IMG/VR virus record: IMGVR_UViG_3300009034_002034
Coordinates: 1 to 27,587 of that record
DNA from: a virus
Reading direction: 5' to 3' (one strand)
DNA: 27,587 bases
Below the pieces are notes generated by a model. The model had not been told where the DNA came from. It made no database searches and saw only the letters and a program-made list of their open reading frames with translations. Position numbers and translations under genes: made by a program. Position 1 is the stretch's first letter. Every line of letters starts with the position of its first letter. Positions 7,799 to 15,652 of this stretch are shown in pieces.

Positions 7799-9784
7799 AT
7801 GATAGAGCATAATGATCCTTTTCCTATATATAATAAAGGACTATTAAATAATGTATCGATATTAAATAAAGAAGGATTAAAAAATTTATTATGGAAGATA
7901 TATAGAAGAAAAAAGAAAATAGCTTTTGATTTTGAAACTACCGGAAAGAAACCATATAAAGAAGGACATAAAATAGTAACTGCTAGTATTTCCACAGGTT
8001 CCGATTCTGCTTTTGCTTTTCCTTGGTTTAACGATAAAGAAATTCTTGGTTTATGGAAAAAGATAATGCTAAATCCAGACATAAAAAAGATAGGATGGAA
8101 TATAAAATTTGAAGATGTGTGGAGCAGGGAGATATTGGGATATGGTATTAACGGTTGGGAGTGGGACGGGATGTTAGCATCTCATATATTAGATAATAGA
8201 GAGCAAATATCCAGTTTAGGATTTCAGACTTATGCAAGATGTGGAATATTAGGATTTAAAGACGATACAGAAAAATATCTAACTACTATAAAAAAAGGAG
8301 AAGACCCAAAAAGCGATTTGAGTTTTAATAGAATCGATGAATGTGATATGGATAAGTTATTAATAAGGAACGGATTAGATTCTTTATTTGAATATAAGAT
8401 TTGTGAAGAACAGCAAAAAGAAATACAAGATAATAATTTAATGGGGGCTTATGAATTATTTGAAGAAGGTTCGTTGAGTTTTTCTCAATCGGAATTTAAT
8501 GGAATAAATATTGATAATAATCATTACGAAGATAAAACCAATGAAATAAATATAGAGATTAAAGAATTAAAAGAAAAAATTCAATCCTCCAGACCAGCCT
8601 CCAGATGGAAAAAAGCTAAAAATAAGGAATTAAACGTAAATTCAAATCCCCAAATGACGGAACTTTTGTTTAAAATGATGGAATTAAAGCCCCCAAAAAC
8701 AACAGCAAAAGGAAATGCCTCTGTAGATGATTCGGTTATTGAGATTCTATCCAGTAAAGTTCCAATGCTTAAATATATACAGAAAGTTAAAAAACTGGAA
8801 AAATTAAAAAATACTTTTATAAGAGGAATAACCAGAGAAACTTATGATAATAAACTCCATCCTTTTTTTAATCTCCATACTGTATCTACAATGAGAAGTA
8901 GCTCCAGTTCCCCAAATTTCCAAAATAATCCAGAAAGGGATGAATACGCCAAGCAAGCGATTAAAGGAGGAATTATCCCAAGACAAGGATATAAATTAAA
9001 AGCGGTTGATTATGGAGGAATGGAATTTAATATAGCCGCTTGTTATTGGCAAGATAGAAATATGATCAAATACGCTAGTAATCCTGATTCCGATGTTCAT
9101 AGGGATTGGACATTAAAATTATATAAATTAAAAAAGGATTTAATTACTTCAAAGATAAGATATGGAGGAAAAAATAACTTTTTATTTCCCACTTTATATG
9201 GTAGTTATTATGAAAATACAGGTTCTAATTTATGGGAATACGCAAAGAACCATAAAACGGCAGAGGGACAGGATTTACCAGATTATCTGAAAAGCGTTAA
9301 TCTTAATAATAAAAATAAATTTATTAATCATGTTAAAGAAGTAGAAAGAGAATTTCATGATGAATTTAGTGATTTTGCAAAAGGTAAAGATAAGGCTATC
9401 AGAGACTATGAAGAGAAGGGATATATAGAATTACCTACAGGATTTAAAATTTATTTTGGTAAGTCGGGTTCATTAACTGTAAATAATATATTGAATACCC
9501 CGATTCAAGGCCCAGCTTTTCATTGTCTGCTATGGTCTTATAATAAATTAATGGGAAAGAAATTAGAAGATAATTGGAATAGTTTTATAATTGGACAAAT
9601 ACATGATGAAATATTGTTTGATTCCGATCCAGAGGAAGATGGTTATTTAAATCCATTAATAAAAAGAATAATGACTGAAGATGTAAGAAAACATTGGCCT
9701 TGGATAGTTGTTCCTTTAACAGTAGAAATGGAAGAGAGTGAAATTAACGGAAATTGGTTTGATATGAAGGAAGTGAGTATTTAA
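7799..9784 (+). CDS. Family A DNA polymerase with 3'-5' exonuclease domain
   Basis: A PolA-type replicative polymerase of 661 residues from the first ATG. The exonuclease has motif I FDFETTG (Asp44, Glu46) and motif II WNIKFED (Asn101, Asp106). In motif III the family YxxxD appears as RNGLD (190-194), so the usual tyrosine is arginine. Polymerase motif A is VDYGGMEF (Asp404), motif B runs from Arg454-Lys458 to LYGSYY (467-471), and motif C is QIHDE (His602-Asp603-Glu604). No RBS precedes ATG 7799, and the frame is open upstream through the end of the glycosylase. Translation may therefore depend on coupling, or the gene was once a glycosylase-polymerase fusion, an arrangement known in some phages. 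It is the replicase of this module, together with the clamp and clamp loader. Confidence 0.92.
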   Translation: MIEHNDPFPIYNKGLLNNVSILNKEGLKNLLWKIYRRKKKIAFDFETTGKKPYKEGHKIVTASISTGSDSAFAFPWFNDKEILGLWKKIMLNPDIKKIGWNIKFEDVWSREILGYGINGWEWDGMLASHILDNREQISSLGFQTYARCGILGFKDDTEKYLTTIKKGEDPKSDLSFNRIDECDMDKLLIRNGLDSLFEYKICEEQQKEIQDNNLMGAYELFEEGSLSFSQSEFNGINIDNNHYEDKTNEINIEIKELKEKIQSSRPASRWKKAKNKELNVNSNPQMTELLFKMMELKPPKTTAKGNASVDDSVIEILSSKVPMLKYIQKVKKLEKLKNTFIRGITRETYDNKLHPFFNLHTVSTMRSSSSSPNFQNNPERDEYAKQAIKGGIIPRQGYKLKAVDYGGMEFNIAACYWQDRNMIKYASNPDSDVHRDWTLKLYKLKKDLITSKIRYGGKNNFLFPTLYGSYYENTGSNLWEYAKNHKTAEGQDLPDYLKSVNLNNKNKFINHVKEVEREFHDEFSDFAKGKDKAIRDYEEKGYIELPTGFKIYFGKSGSLTVNNILNTPIQGPAFHCLLWSYNKLMGKKLEDNWNSFIIGQIHDEILFDSDPEEDGYLNPLIKRIMTEDVRKHWPWIVVPLTVEMEESEINGNWFDMKEVSI

Positions 9785-9787
9785 AAA

Positions 9788-10333
9788 ATGAAAATTCTTA
9801 TAGCTTGTGAATTCTCAGGAATTATTAGAGAAGCTTTTAAAAATAAAGGGCATGATGCTTGGAGTTGTGATTTATTGCCAACAGATATTAAAGGGTGTCA
9901 TATACAAAAAGATGTTTTACAGATATTAGATTATGAATGGGATATGATGATTGCCCATCCTCCATGTACTCATTTAGCAGTAAGCGGAGCAAGATGGTTT
10001 AAACTAAAATTACAAGAACAAAAAGAAGCTATCCAATTTGTAAAAAAACTAATATTTTGTGATATAGAAAAAATTTGTATCGAAAATCCAATAAGTATAA
10101 TTTCTACAAAAATAAGAAAACCAGACCAAATAATACAACCATGGCAATTTGGACATGGGGAAACAAAAGCTACTTGTTTGTGGCTTAAAAATTTACCAAA
10201 ACTAAAACCAACAAATATTGTTAGTGGTAGAGAACAAAAAATATGGAAAATGTCCCCAAGTAAAGATAGAAGTAAATTAAGAAGTATTACATATCAAGGA
10301 ATAGCTGATGCTATGGCTTCTCAGTGGGGATAA
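9788..10333 (+). CDS. C5-cytosine methyltransferase-like phage protein
   Basis: A 181-residue protein with a compact C5-MTase-like core. CEFSGIIREAF (residues 7-17) is the SAM-binding motif I, AHPPCTHLA (56-64) holds the PPC catalytic cysteine of motif IV, and ENP (99-101) replaces the ENV of motif VI. The segment IIQPWQFGHGETKATCLWLKNLP is typical of a short phage branch that lacks the large target-recognition domain of classical enzymes. It may methylate or otherwise modify cytosine, but the target is unknown. It follows the polymerase by 3 bases. A second methyltransferase of a different class lies at 6147, so the element probably carries two modification activities. Confidence 0.75.
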   Translation: MKILIACEFSGIIREAFKNKGHDAWSCDLLPTDIKGCHIQKDVLQILDYEWDMMIAHPPCTHLAVSGARWFKLKLQEQKEAIQFVKKLIFCDIEKICIENPISIISTKIRKPDQIIQPWQFGHGETKATCLWLKNLPKLKPTNIVSGREQKIWKMSPSKDRSKLRSITYQGIADAMASQWG

Positions 10334-10356
10334 AATAAAATCATAGGAAAAAATAA

Positions 10357-11262
10357 ATGTCATTTCATTTAAAATACAGACCAAACAATTTTGACGATGT
10401 TATAGGAAATATCACTTCGGTAAGGAAATTGAAATCCCTTCTATCCCAAAAAGATCATCCTCATGTCTTTCTTTTTCAGGGGCCGTCTGGTTGTGGCAAG
10501 ACTACTTTAGCCAGAATAATCGGGAAGGAATTAAATTGCTCAGACCGGTCTTTTATTGAGATGAACATTGCGGATACCGGGGGAGTTGATGTAGCAAGAG
10601 AGATAATAAGTAAGATGGGGTTGATGCCTTTAGATAATTCCCCGGTAAAAATTTATCTACTTGATGAAATCCAGCGTTCTACGGTTCCTTTTCAGCAAGC
10701 CCTATTAAAAGCCTTAGAGGATACGCCTAAGCATGTTTATTTCATTTTATGTACTACAAACCCGGAAAAGTTGTTAACTACCATTAAAACCCGTTGTAGC
10801 AAGTTCGATGTATCTTTATTGTCAGAAAGACAAACTATATCTTTATTAAGAAGAATAACAGAAAAGGAGGGAAATAAGCAAGTGGCTAAATCATCTAATG
10901 GGAGTCCCCGACAAGCTCTTGTTATACTGGAACAAATTATTAATTTACCCCCAGAAGATAGGAAGAAAGCTATTATAGAAATAGAAAGGAGAGAAAAACA
11001 AGCGATAGATTTATGTAGAATTTTGAATGGAGGGGAGAATTGGAGAGAAGTTACTGCTGTATTAAGAGATATAAAAAAAGATAATGACTATATAGAAACT
11101 ATAAGGAGAACAGTTTTATCTTATTTTGATTCGGTTTTAATTAAAAACAATAAAATTGATAATAAAGCATGGCTTATAATAGATTGTTTCAAGAATAACT
11201 TTTTTGATATGGGAAAAGCCGGGTTATCCTGGGCTTGCGCTCAAGTATTTATGGAGGATTGA
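10357..11262 (+). CDS. Clamp loader AAA+ ATPase (DnaX/RfcS-like)
   Basis: A 301-residue AAA+ ATPase that would load the sliding clamp on primed DNA. It starts FHLKYRPNNFDDVIGN, the classical RFC/DnaX N-terminus. Walker A is GPSGCGKT (42-49), Walker B is LLDEIQ (101-106), sensor 1 is CTTNPEKL followed by the KTRC arginine-finger region, and sensor 2 is NGSPRQAL. The stretch between the sensor 1 domain and GSPR is shorter than in relatives I recall. The C-terminal collar helices are present. Only one loader subunit gene is visible, so it probably forms a homo-oligomer or uses host subunits. Its end overlaps nothing, and the next RBS lies inside its last codons. Confidence 0.9.
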   Translation: MSFHLKYRPNNFDDVIGNITSVRKLKSLLSQKDHPHVFLFQGPSGCGKTTLARIIGKELNCSDRSFIEMNIADTGGVDVAREIISKMGLMPLDNSPVKIYLLDEIQRSTVPFQQALLKALEDTPKHVYFILCTTNPEKLLTTIKTRCSKFDVSLLSERQTISLLRRITEKEGNKQVAKSSNGSPRQALVILEQIINLPPEDRKKAIIEIERREKQAIDLCRILNGGENWREVTAVLRDIKKDNDYIETIRRTVLSYFDSVLIKNNKIDNKAWLIIDCFKNNFFDMGKAGLSWACAQVFMED

Positions 11263-11263
11263 A

Positions 11264-11707
11264 ATGAGAAAAAGAGATTATGAAAAAGACTTAAGAATTA
11301 CAGGGGATTTAAAAGAAGAGTGGAAAAAACAAGCCTCATTATATTCCTATTTTGCTAAAGAATATGCAAAAGCGGATAAAAAGAAAGATTTAATGAAAGA
11401 AAAACTAGATATTATAAAAGCAGAATTAGATTTAGAAATAAGAACAAACCCAAAGAAATTCATTGAAATTCCTAAAATAACCGAAGCAGTAGTATCAAGT
11501 CTTATACTATTACAATCAGAATATAAAAATGCAAAACAGGAATTTTTAGACACAGAAAATGAAGCTTTGATATTGAATTTAGGAGTTAAAGCATTCGAGC
11601 ACAAGAAAAAGGCATTAGAAAATTTAGTTCAATTATGTTTATCTGAAAGATGGTCAGAGCCGAAAGAGCCAAGTATGATACGAAGTAAACAAAGAAGGAA
11701 TAATTAA
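11264..11707 (+). CDS. Coiled-coil protein, possible UvsY-like recombination mediator
   Basis: A 147-residue helical, highly charged protein. I chose ATG 11264 because GGAGG ends 6 bases upstream. The frame opens earlier only inside the clamp loader. The helix beginning ASLYSYFAKEYAKADKK, the K-x-TEAVV segment and the C-terminal LENLVQLCLSERW give the profile of T4 UvsY and small phage proteins annotated as recombination or ssDNA-binding mediators. UvsY loads the UvsX recombinase onto gp32-coated ssDNA. The next gene is a gp32-like SSB, and a RecA/UvsX gene follows, so context supports the idea. Sequence similarity alone does not prove it. Confidence 0.5.
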   Translation: MRKRDYEKDLRITGDLKEEWKKQASLYSYFAKEYAKADKKKDLMKEKLDIIKAELDLEIRTNPKKFIEIPKITEAVVSSLILLQSEYKNAKQEFLDTENEALILNLGVKAFEHKKKALENLVQLCLSERWSEPKEPSMIRSKQRRNN

Positions 11708-11735
11708 TCAATTTTAATAAAAAAGGAGGAATAAA

Positions 11736-12782
11736 ATGAGAGAAAGAAAAAGCACTAAAAAATTACCTGGGGCAGACGAAAGAAGGAATGCTATCAGAAA
11801 TCGTCGTAGAGAAGAAATAGATAAATCAGATGAAAAGAAATCTGGAATTTCCGTTATGGATTTTGGGGATTTGAATATTAAATTTTATAAACCAAAAGAA
11901 TCTTCATCTAAAAATAATTATAAGCCGAATAAAATTGATATTCTTTCTTACACTATAGCGACAGATAAACATCCTGATGTAGGATTTGGATTTGAAATAG
12001 GTCATTCAGATTATAAATTAGAATACCATGTACACAGAGGTAGGGGAGTCAATAACGACAAAGATTTATTATGTCTAGCTAGAACTTATAAAAAGCCTTG
12101 CCCTATTTGTGAAGAAAAGTCTAAATTAGAATGGGAAACTGATGAGGAGACCATAAGAGATCTAACTCCTCAAAAAAGAGATATCTATAATATTAAGGAT
12201 TTAAACGATGAGGAGGGAGAAGGTTTTTGTATATGGGATGTTTCCTGGCATTCATTTGAGAATGAAATAGATGAGGTTATAAAAATTGTTAGGGCGCAAA
12301 CAGGGGAATTATTAACTCCTGATAATTGGGAAGATGGAAGGATTATTTCATTTATTGGAGAATTAAAGAAATTCACTCCAAAAAAAGGTAATAAATCGGT
12401 AGAATATGTTCAAGGGAAAAATTTTGAATTTGAGGAAAGAGATTATGTCTATCCTGATCCCGCTAGTGGAGAAATGGATGATAAAATTCTTTCTTTGGAT
12501 AAATATTTAATAGTTCCTACTTATGAAGAGGTTTATAGAATACACTTCGGAAAAGATTTATCTTCAGAAGAAGAAACAGAAGTAAAACCTGTTAAATCAG
12601 GACAATCTCTTCGCAAAGAACACAAGATTGATACCTCTCCAAAAAAAGAAGAGAAAAATAAATGTAAATTTAATCACAAATTTGGGGATGATTTTGAGAA
12701 AAAAGATGAATGTTGTGATGATAGTGAAGATGGTTGTCCTAATGAATTATATGGTGATTGCGAAGAAGAAAATAAAAAATAG
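11736..12782 (+). CDS. gp32-like single-stranded DNA-binding protein
   Basis: A 348-residue ssDNA-binding protein. The basic N-terminus (MRERKSTKKLPGADERRN) is followed by an OB-fold-like core. A zinc-binding subdomain is suggested by H98/H100, C113, C122 and C125 (CPIC). The C-terminal tail is strongly acidic and cysteine-rich (KKDECCDDSEDGCPNE), as in phage gp32 relatives where it recruits replication partners. It probably coats ssDNA during replication and recombination and works with the UvsY-like and RecA-like neighbours. AAAGGAGG lies just before the start. The N-terminal MRERK is also seen in the RecA gene of this operon. Confidence 0.82.
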   Translation: MRERKSTKKLPGADERRNAIRNRRREEIDKSDEKKSGISVMDFGDLNIKFYKPKESSSKNNYKPNKIDILSYTIATDKHPDVGFGFEIGHSDYKLEYHVHRGRGVNNDKDLLCLARTYKKPCPICEEKSKLEWETDEETIRDLTPQKRDIYNIKDLNDEEGEGFCIWDVSWHSFENEIDEVIKIVRAQTGELLTPDNWEDGRIISFIGELKKFTPKKGNKSVEYVQGKNFEFEERDYVYPDPASGEMDDKILSLDKYLIVPTYEEVYRIHFGKDLSSEEETEVKPVKSGQSLRKEHKIDTSPKKEEKNKCKFNHKFGDDFEKKDECCDDSEDGCPNELYGDCEEENKK

Positions 12783-12791
12783 GAGAAAATA

Positions 12792-13124
12792 ATGAAGACA
12801 AGACAAGGATTTGTGAGTAATAGTAGCTCTAGTAGTTTCTTAATTTATGGGGTATGTATAGAAGAAGACGAAGCTATTAAATTAGCAGAAAAATTAACTA
12901 AAGAAAATTTTGAAGAACCATGGGAAGCAAGAGAAGCGATAGATTATAAAACTAATTTTGAAACTTATTGTCCTTATGATGAGATTTTTATAGGTAAATC
13001 TTGGGATTCAATTAAAGATGATGAAACAGGAAAACAATTTAAGGATTCCATAGAAAAGGAATTAAAAGAATTAGGAATAACAGATGGATTTTCTACTCAC
13101 GAATACGCCTGGAGGGATGGTTAA
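12792..13124 (+). CDS. Protein with conserved RQGFVSNSSSSSF N-terminus
   Basis: A 110-residue protein whose first residues, MKTRQGFVSNSSSSSFLIYG, match a short N-terminal signature that recurs in phage and bacterial proteins with otherwise unrelated bodies. I know no established function for it. The remainder is acidic and helical, with one tryptophan-rich end (YAWRDG). TAGGAG gives a good RBS. It lies between the SSB and recombinase genes, so a replication-linked role is possible but unproven. The serine run could be a processing, targeting or modification site. Confidence 0.65.
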   Translation: MKTRQGFVSNSSSSSFLIYGVCIEEDEAIKLAEKLTKENFEEPWEAREAIDYKTNFETYCPYDEIFIGKSWDSIKDDETGKQFKDSIEKELKELGITDGFSTHEYAWRDG

Positions 13125-13139
13125 AAGGAGTTTAAATAT

Positions 13140-13649
13140 ATGACTAGCTATTTTATACCAAGGAATTGGGGGCTGGATACCTCCACAGCAGCAAGAAAAG
13201 CCAAAAAATGCCGTCAAACCCTTTGGAATTGGTGTAGTTATTCCAAGTATAGAGTTGGAGATAAGGGTATAGGTATTTTAATTAATAAGAATTGGAGAAT
13301 AGATTCCGGTAAATTAGATTTAATTCTTGAGGATAAAAGAAATGAATTAATTAATTTATTATTAAAAGAGTTGATAGAAGATTTTAAAGAAATAAGTAAG
13401 AGTATTTCTATTCAATTCAGAATAAAATCGGATAAAAAATTTTTAAATCTATTCAAAAAGGAGATAGGTTATTTTGGCAGAAATAGAAATGATTTAAAAA
13501 CAGTAGAAGTTCCTTTTCTTGTAATAGTAGATGATGATGGTAAAGACATAAAATCTATTCCTATTCCTTTACTTAAAAGAGAATTAATAGAGTTTTTACC
13601 CAGACTTGGTTTTAGGAAAATTAATGGTTCTTATTTACTAGAGGAATAA
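13140..13649 (+). CDS. Hypothetical protein
   Basis: A 169-residue protein not assigned to a family. The N-terminus is rich in aromatic and basic residues (YFIPRNWGLDTSTAARKAKKCRQTLWNW), and a helix-rich charged middle is followed by a beta-like VEVPFLVIVDDDG segment. The aspartates in VDDDG could bind metal, but no nuclease motif is clear. AAAGGAG precedes the start. It is co-directional and 16 bases from the RecA gene, so it is probably part of the recombination block. Confidence 0.55.
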   Translation: MTSYFIPRNWGLDTSTAARKAKKCRQTLWNWCSYSKYRVGDKGIGILINKNWRIDSGKLDLILEDKRNELINLLLKELIEDFKEISKSISIQFRIKSDKKFLNLFKKEIGYFGRNRNDLKTVEVPFLVIVDDDGKDIKSIPIPLLKRELIEFLPRLGFRKINGSYLLEE

Positions 13650-13665
13650 AGAGGAAAAATAATTA

Positions 13666-14733
13666 ATGAGAGAACGTAAAAATCTAAAAGACCAAATAAT
13701 AGAAAAAGCTAAAAATCCAAAATTTGACCTTTATCCAGATTTAATATCTACAGGATGTAATGTTTTGGATTTGGCCTTGGGTGGAGGTTTTCCTTTGGGT
13801 CAGGTGGTAAATCTGATAGGAGATACTGGGTCAGGAAAGACATTATTATCTATAGAGTGCTTGATAAATGCTATCCAATTATATGGAGATAAATTAAAAG
13901 GTAAGTACGATAATGCTGAGTCTCGGTATTCGTTTAATACTGATAGAATATATGGGGTATCCTTGGATAAGAATATCTTTGTCCATTCTCCTACTGTTGA
14001 AGATTTTAACCATAATTTTTTAAAACACATTAGGAGCATAAATCCTGACAAGGGAGAAATGGGGATATATATAGCGGATAGCTTAAACAATATGGGTTCT
14101 AGGGCAGGGCAAAAGAGAGCCGAAGAAGAATTCAAATCCATGGAGAAAGGTAAATATTACGACCAAGGAACTTATGCCATGGAGAAGCAAAAATATTTAT
14201 CTGGAGATTTCTTTGTCAATCTATCAGAGCAAGCAAGGAAAAGTAACTGCCTATTGATTATTATATCCCAAGTAAGAGACAATATTGGGGTTATATATGG
14301 AAAGAAGTTGAAAAGTTCAGGAGGAAGGGCTTTAAGGCACCAAGCTTATCAGATAATATGGCTATCAGAGACAGAAAAGCATTCCAATTCCAAAGGGAAG
14401 ATTTCTGGTGTTTCTCTCAAGGCTTTTATAGAAAAGAATAATGTCGGGTCATTTAGTCAGCATTGTTATTTTGAGGATATAATGTATTACGGAATTGATA
14501 ATGTGTGGAGTAACACCGCTTATCTTTTCGATTTAGTAACTAACACAGGCAAGAGAGTTAAGACCTTTAACATTGAATGGGATAATCAAACTTTCAAAGA
14601 CAGAAAAAAGTTTATAAAATATATAGAGGAAAACAATCAAGAAGAATTATTGAAATCAAAAACCATAGAAAAGTGGAATAAGGAGGATGAAAAAGCCGAT
14701 GAATCCAAAGATAGGAAAAAGAAATATTCCTAA
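13666..14733 (+). CDS. RecA/UvsX-type recombinase
   Basis: A 355-residue strand-exchange ATPase. Walker A is GDTGSGKT (52-59), and Walker B is IYIADSLN (134-141) where RecA has a hydrophobic strand ending in D. The L2-like region is QVRDNIGVIYGKKLKSSGGRALRHQAYQIIWL, with the conserved SGGRAL core. The N-terminal LISTGCNVLDLALGGGFPLGQVV is typical of the RecA core entry. It forms filaments on ssDNA for homologous recombination and recombination-dependent replication, with the SSB and the putative UvsY mediator encoded upstream. The C-terminus is lysine-rich. The start of the downstream Xre gene lies inside its 3' end. Confidence 0.9.
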   Translation: MRERKNLKDQIIEKAKNPKFDLYPDLISTGCNVLDLALGGGFPLGQVVNLIGDTGSGKTLLSIECLINAIQLYGDKLKGKYDNAESRYSFNTDRIYGVSLDKNIFVHSPTVEDFNHNFLKHIRSINPDKGEMGIYIADSLNNMGSRAGQKRAEEEFKSMEKGKYYDQGTYAMEKQKYLSGDFFVNLSEQARKSNCLLIIISQVRDNIGVIYGKKLKSSGGRALRHQAYQIIWLSETEKHSNSKGKISGVSLKAFIEKNNVGSFSQHCYFEDIMYYGIDNVWSNTAYLFDLVTNTGKRVKTFNIEWDNQTFKDRKKFIKYIEENNQEELLKSKTIEKWNKEDEKADESKDRKKKYS

Positions 14734-14920
14734 TAATAATATATATAAGATATTATATGATAAAAATATGACACAATCAGAATTAGCGAAAGTTATTGGT
14801 ATAGATAATGGTGAATTAAATAAAATAATAAACAGAAAGAAAAATATATTCATATCCACAGCTTTTAAGATTTGCAAAGGATTGGATAAACCTATTAATG
14901 AAGTTTTCTTCCAGGATTAA
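14699..14920 (+). CDS. Small Xre-family helix-turn-helix regulator
   Basis: A 73-residue Cro/CI-type HTH protein if started at ATG 14699. The HTH reads YKILYDKNMTQSELAKVIG followed by the recognition helix DNGELNKIINRKKN. AAGGAGG ends 12 bases before this ATG and directly abuts an alternative ATG at 14687, which gives 77 residues but leaves no spacing. The gene overlaps the recombinase gene and touches the nuclease gene (stop TAA followed directly by ATG), so it probably controls this operon or an opposing promoter. Confidence 0.8.
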   Translation: MNPKIGKRNIPNNNIYKILYDKNMTQSELAKVIGIDNGELNKIINRKKNIFISTAFKICKGLDKPINEVFFQD

Positions 14921-15313
14921 ATGAAAACTTCATCTAAAAAACAAAAAGGGAGAATGCTCCAAAAATGGGTTTGTGAATACATCAGCAAATTATTAAACAT
15001 TCCATGGGGACCAGAAGACGAAAAATTAATACAATCCCGACCGATGGGTCAAAGTGGAGTGGATGTAGTATTAAGAGGAAAAGCATTAAAGAGATTTCCC
15101 TTTTCCATAGAATGCAAAAATCAGGAAAGATGGAATATTAATGAATATATAAAAGGGGCTGTTAAGAATCAAAAAAAAGGGACTAATTGGTTGTTGTTTT
15201 TATGTAGAAATAACCTTAAAAGTAGATTAGGATTGAATAAAAAGAATCCTTTAGTGATAATGGAATCAGAATTATTTTTTGAAATTTATAGGGGTTATTT
15301 AAAACAGAAATAA
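14921..15313 (+). CDS. PD-(D/E)xK nuclease, Holliday-junction resolvase-like
   Basis: A 130-residue nuclease. The catalytic core GVDVVL (Asp48) followed by FSIECKNQ (Glu64, Lys66) is the PD-(D/E)xK pattern. Ahead of it, RMLQKWVCEYISKLLNI is the usual helix of phage resolvase-like nucleases. It would cleave branched DNA made by the recombinase encoded two genes upstream. It has no separate RBS visible beyond the end of the Xre gene, and starts immediately after that stop codon, so it is likely translated by coupling. A general endonuclease role cannot be excluded. Confidence 0.75.
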   Translation: MKTSSKKQKGRMLQKWVCEYISKLLNIPWGPEDEKLIQSRPMGQSGVDVVLRGKALKRFPFSIECKNQERWNINEYIKGAVKNQKKGTNWLLFLCRNNLKSRLGLNKKNPLVIMESELFFEIYRGYLKQK

Positions 15314-15325
15314 AAGGAATTAATA

Positions 15326-15427
15326 ATGCCTTATCTTGATGGATCATTTGTAGCTAAAGAAAAAATAATTCCAGGAAAACATAGGTCAAAGGGATGTTTT
15401 GATGAATTATGCTATAAGACTATTTAA
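15326..15427 (+). CDS. Small hypothetical protein (33 residues)
   Basis: ATG 15326 follows AAAGGA by 6 bases and runs to a TAA that directly abuts the next start. The product has two cysteines in GCFDELCYK and no recognised family. The tight packing between two genes and the RBS are the support. Confidence 0.4.
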   Translation: MPYLDGSFVAKEKIIPGKHRSKGCFDELCYKTI

Positions 15428-15652
15428 ATGGTTTATTTTTGCTCAAAGAAAGGAGTAAGAATTTTATCTACTAAATTAAATAATTGTTGTTTAAAAAACA
15501 AGTGCCCTTATGTAGAGATATTTGGTGGCATGAAAAGTTTAAAATCTTATTTAAGAATAAATTCTATTATTTTACCAAGTAAAAAGACTAAATTAAAAAG
15601 AGGCGAAAGAGTTATTAAGGAGAGAAATTTAAGATATAGTAATGATAAATGA
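15428..15652 (+). CDS. Small cysteine-containing basic protein
   Basis: A 74-residue protein, not recognised. Cysteines in VYFCSKKG and NNCCLKNKCPY could form a zinc site, and the C-terminal half is basic. It overlaps the Rad50-like gene by 11 bases. The 4-base-scale packing suggests a real phage-type gene, but no function can be read from the sequence. Confidence 0.5.
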   Translation: MVYFCSKKGVRILSTKLNNCCLKNKCPYVEIFGGMKSLKSYLRINSIILPSKKTKLKRGERVIKERNLRYSNDK

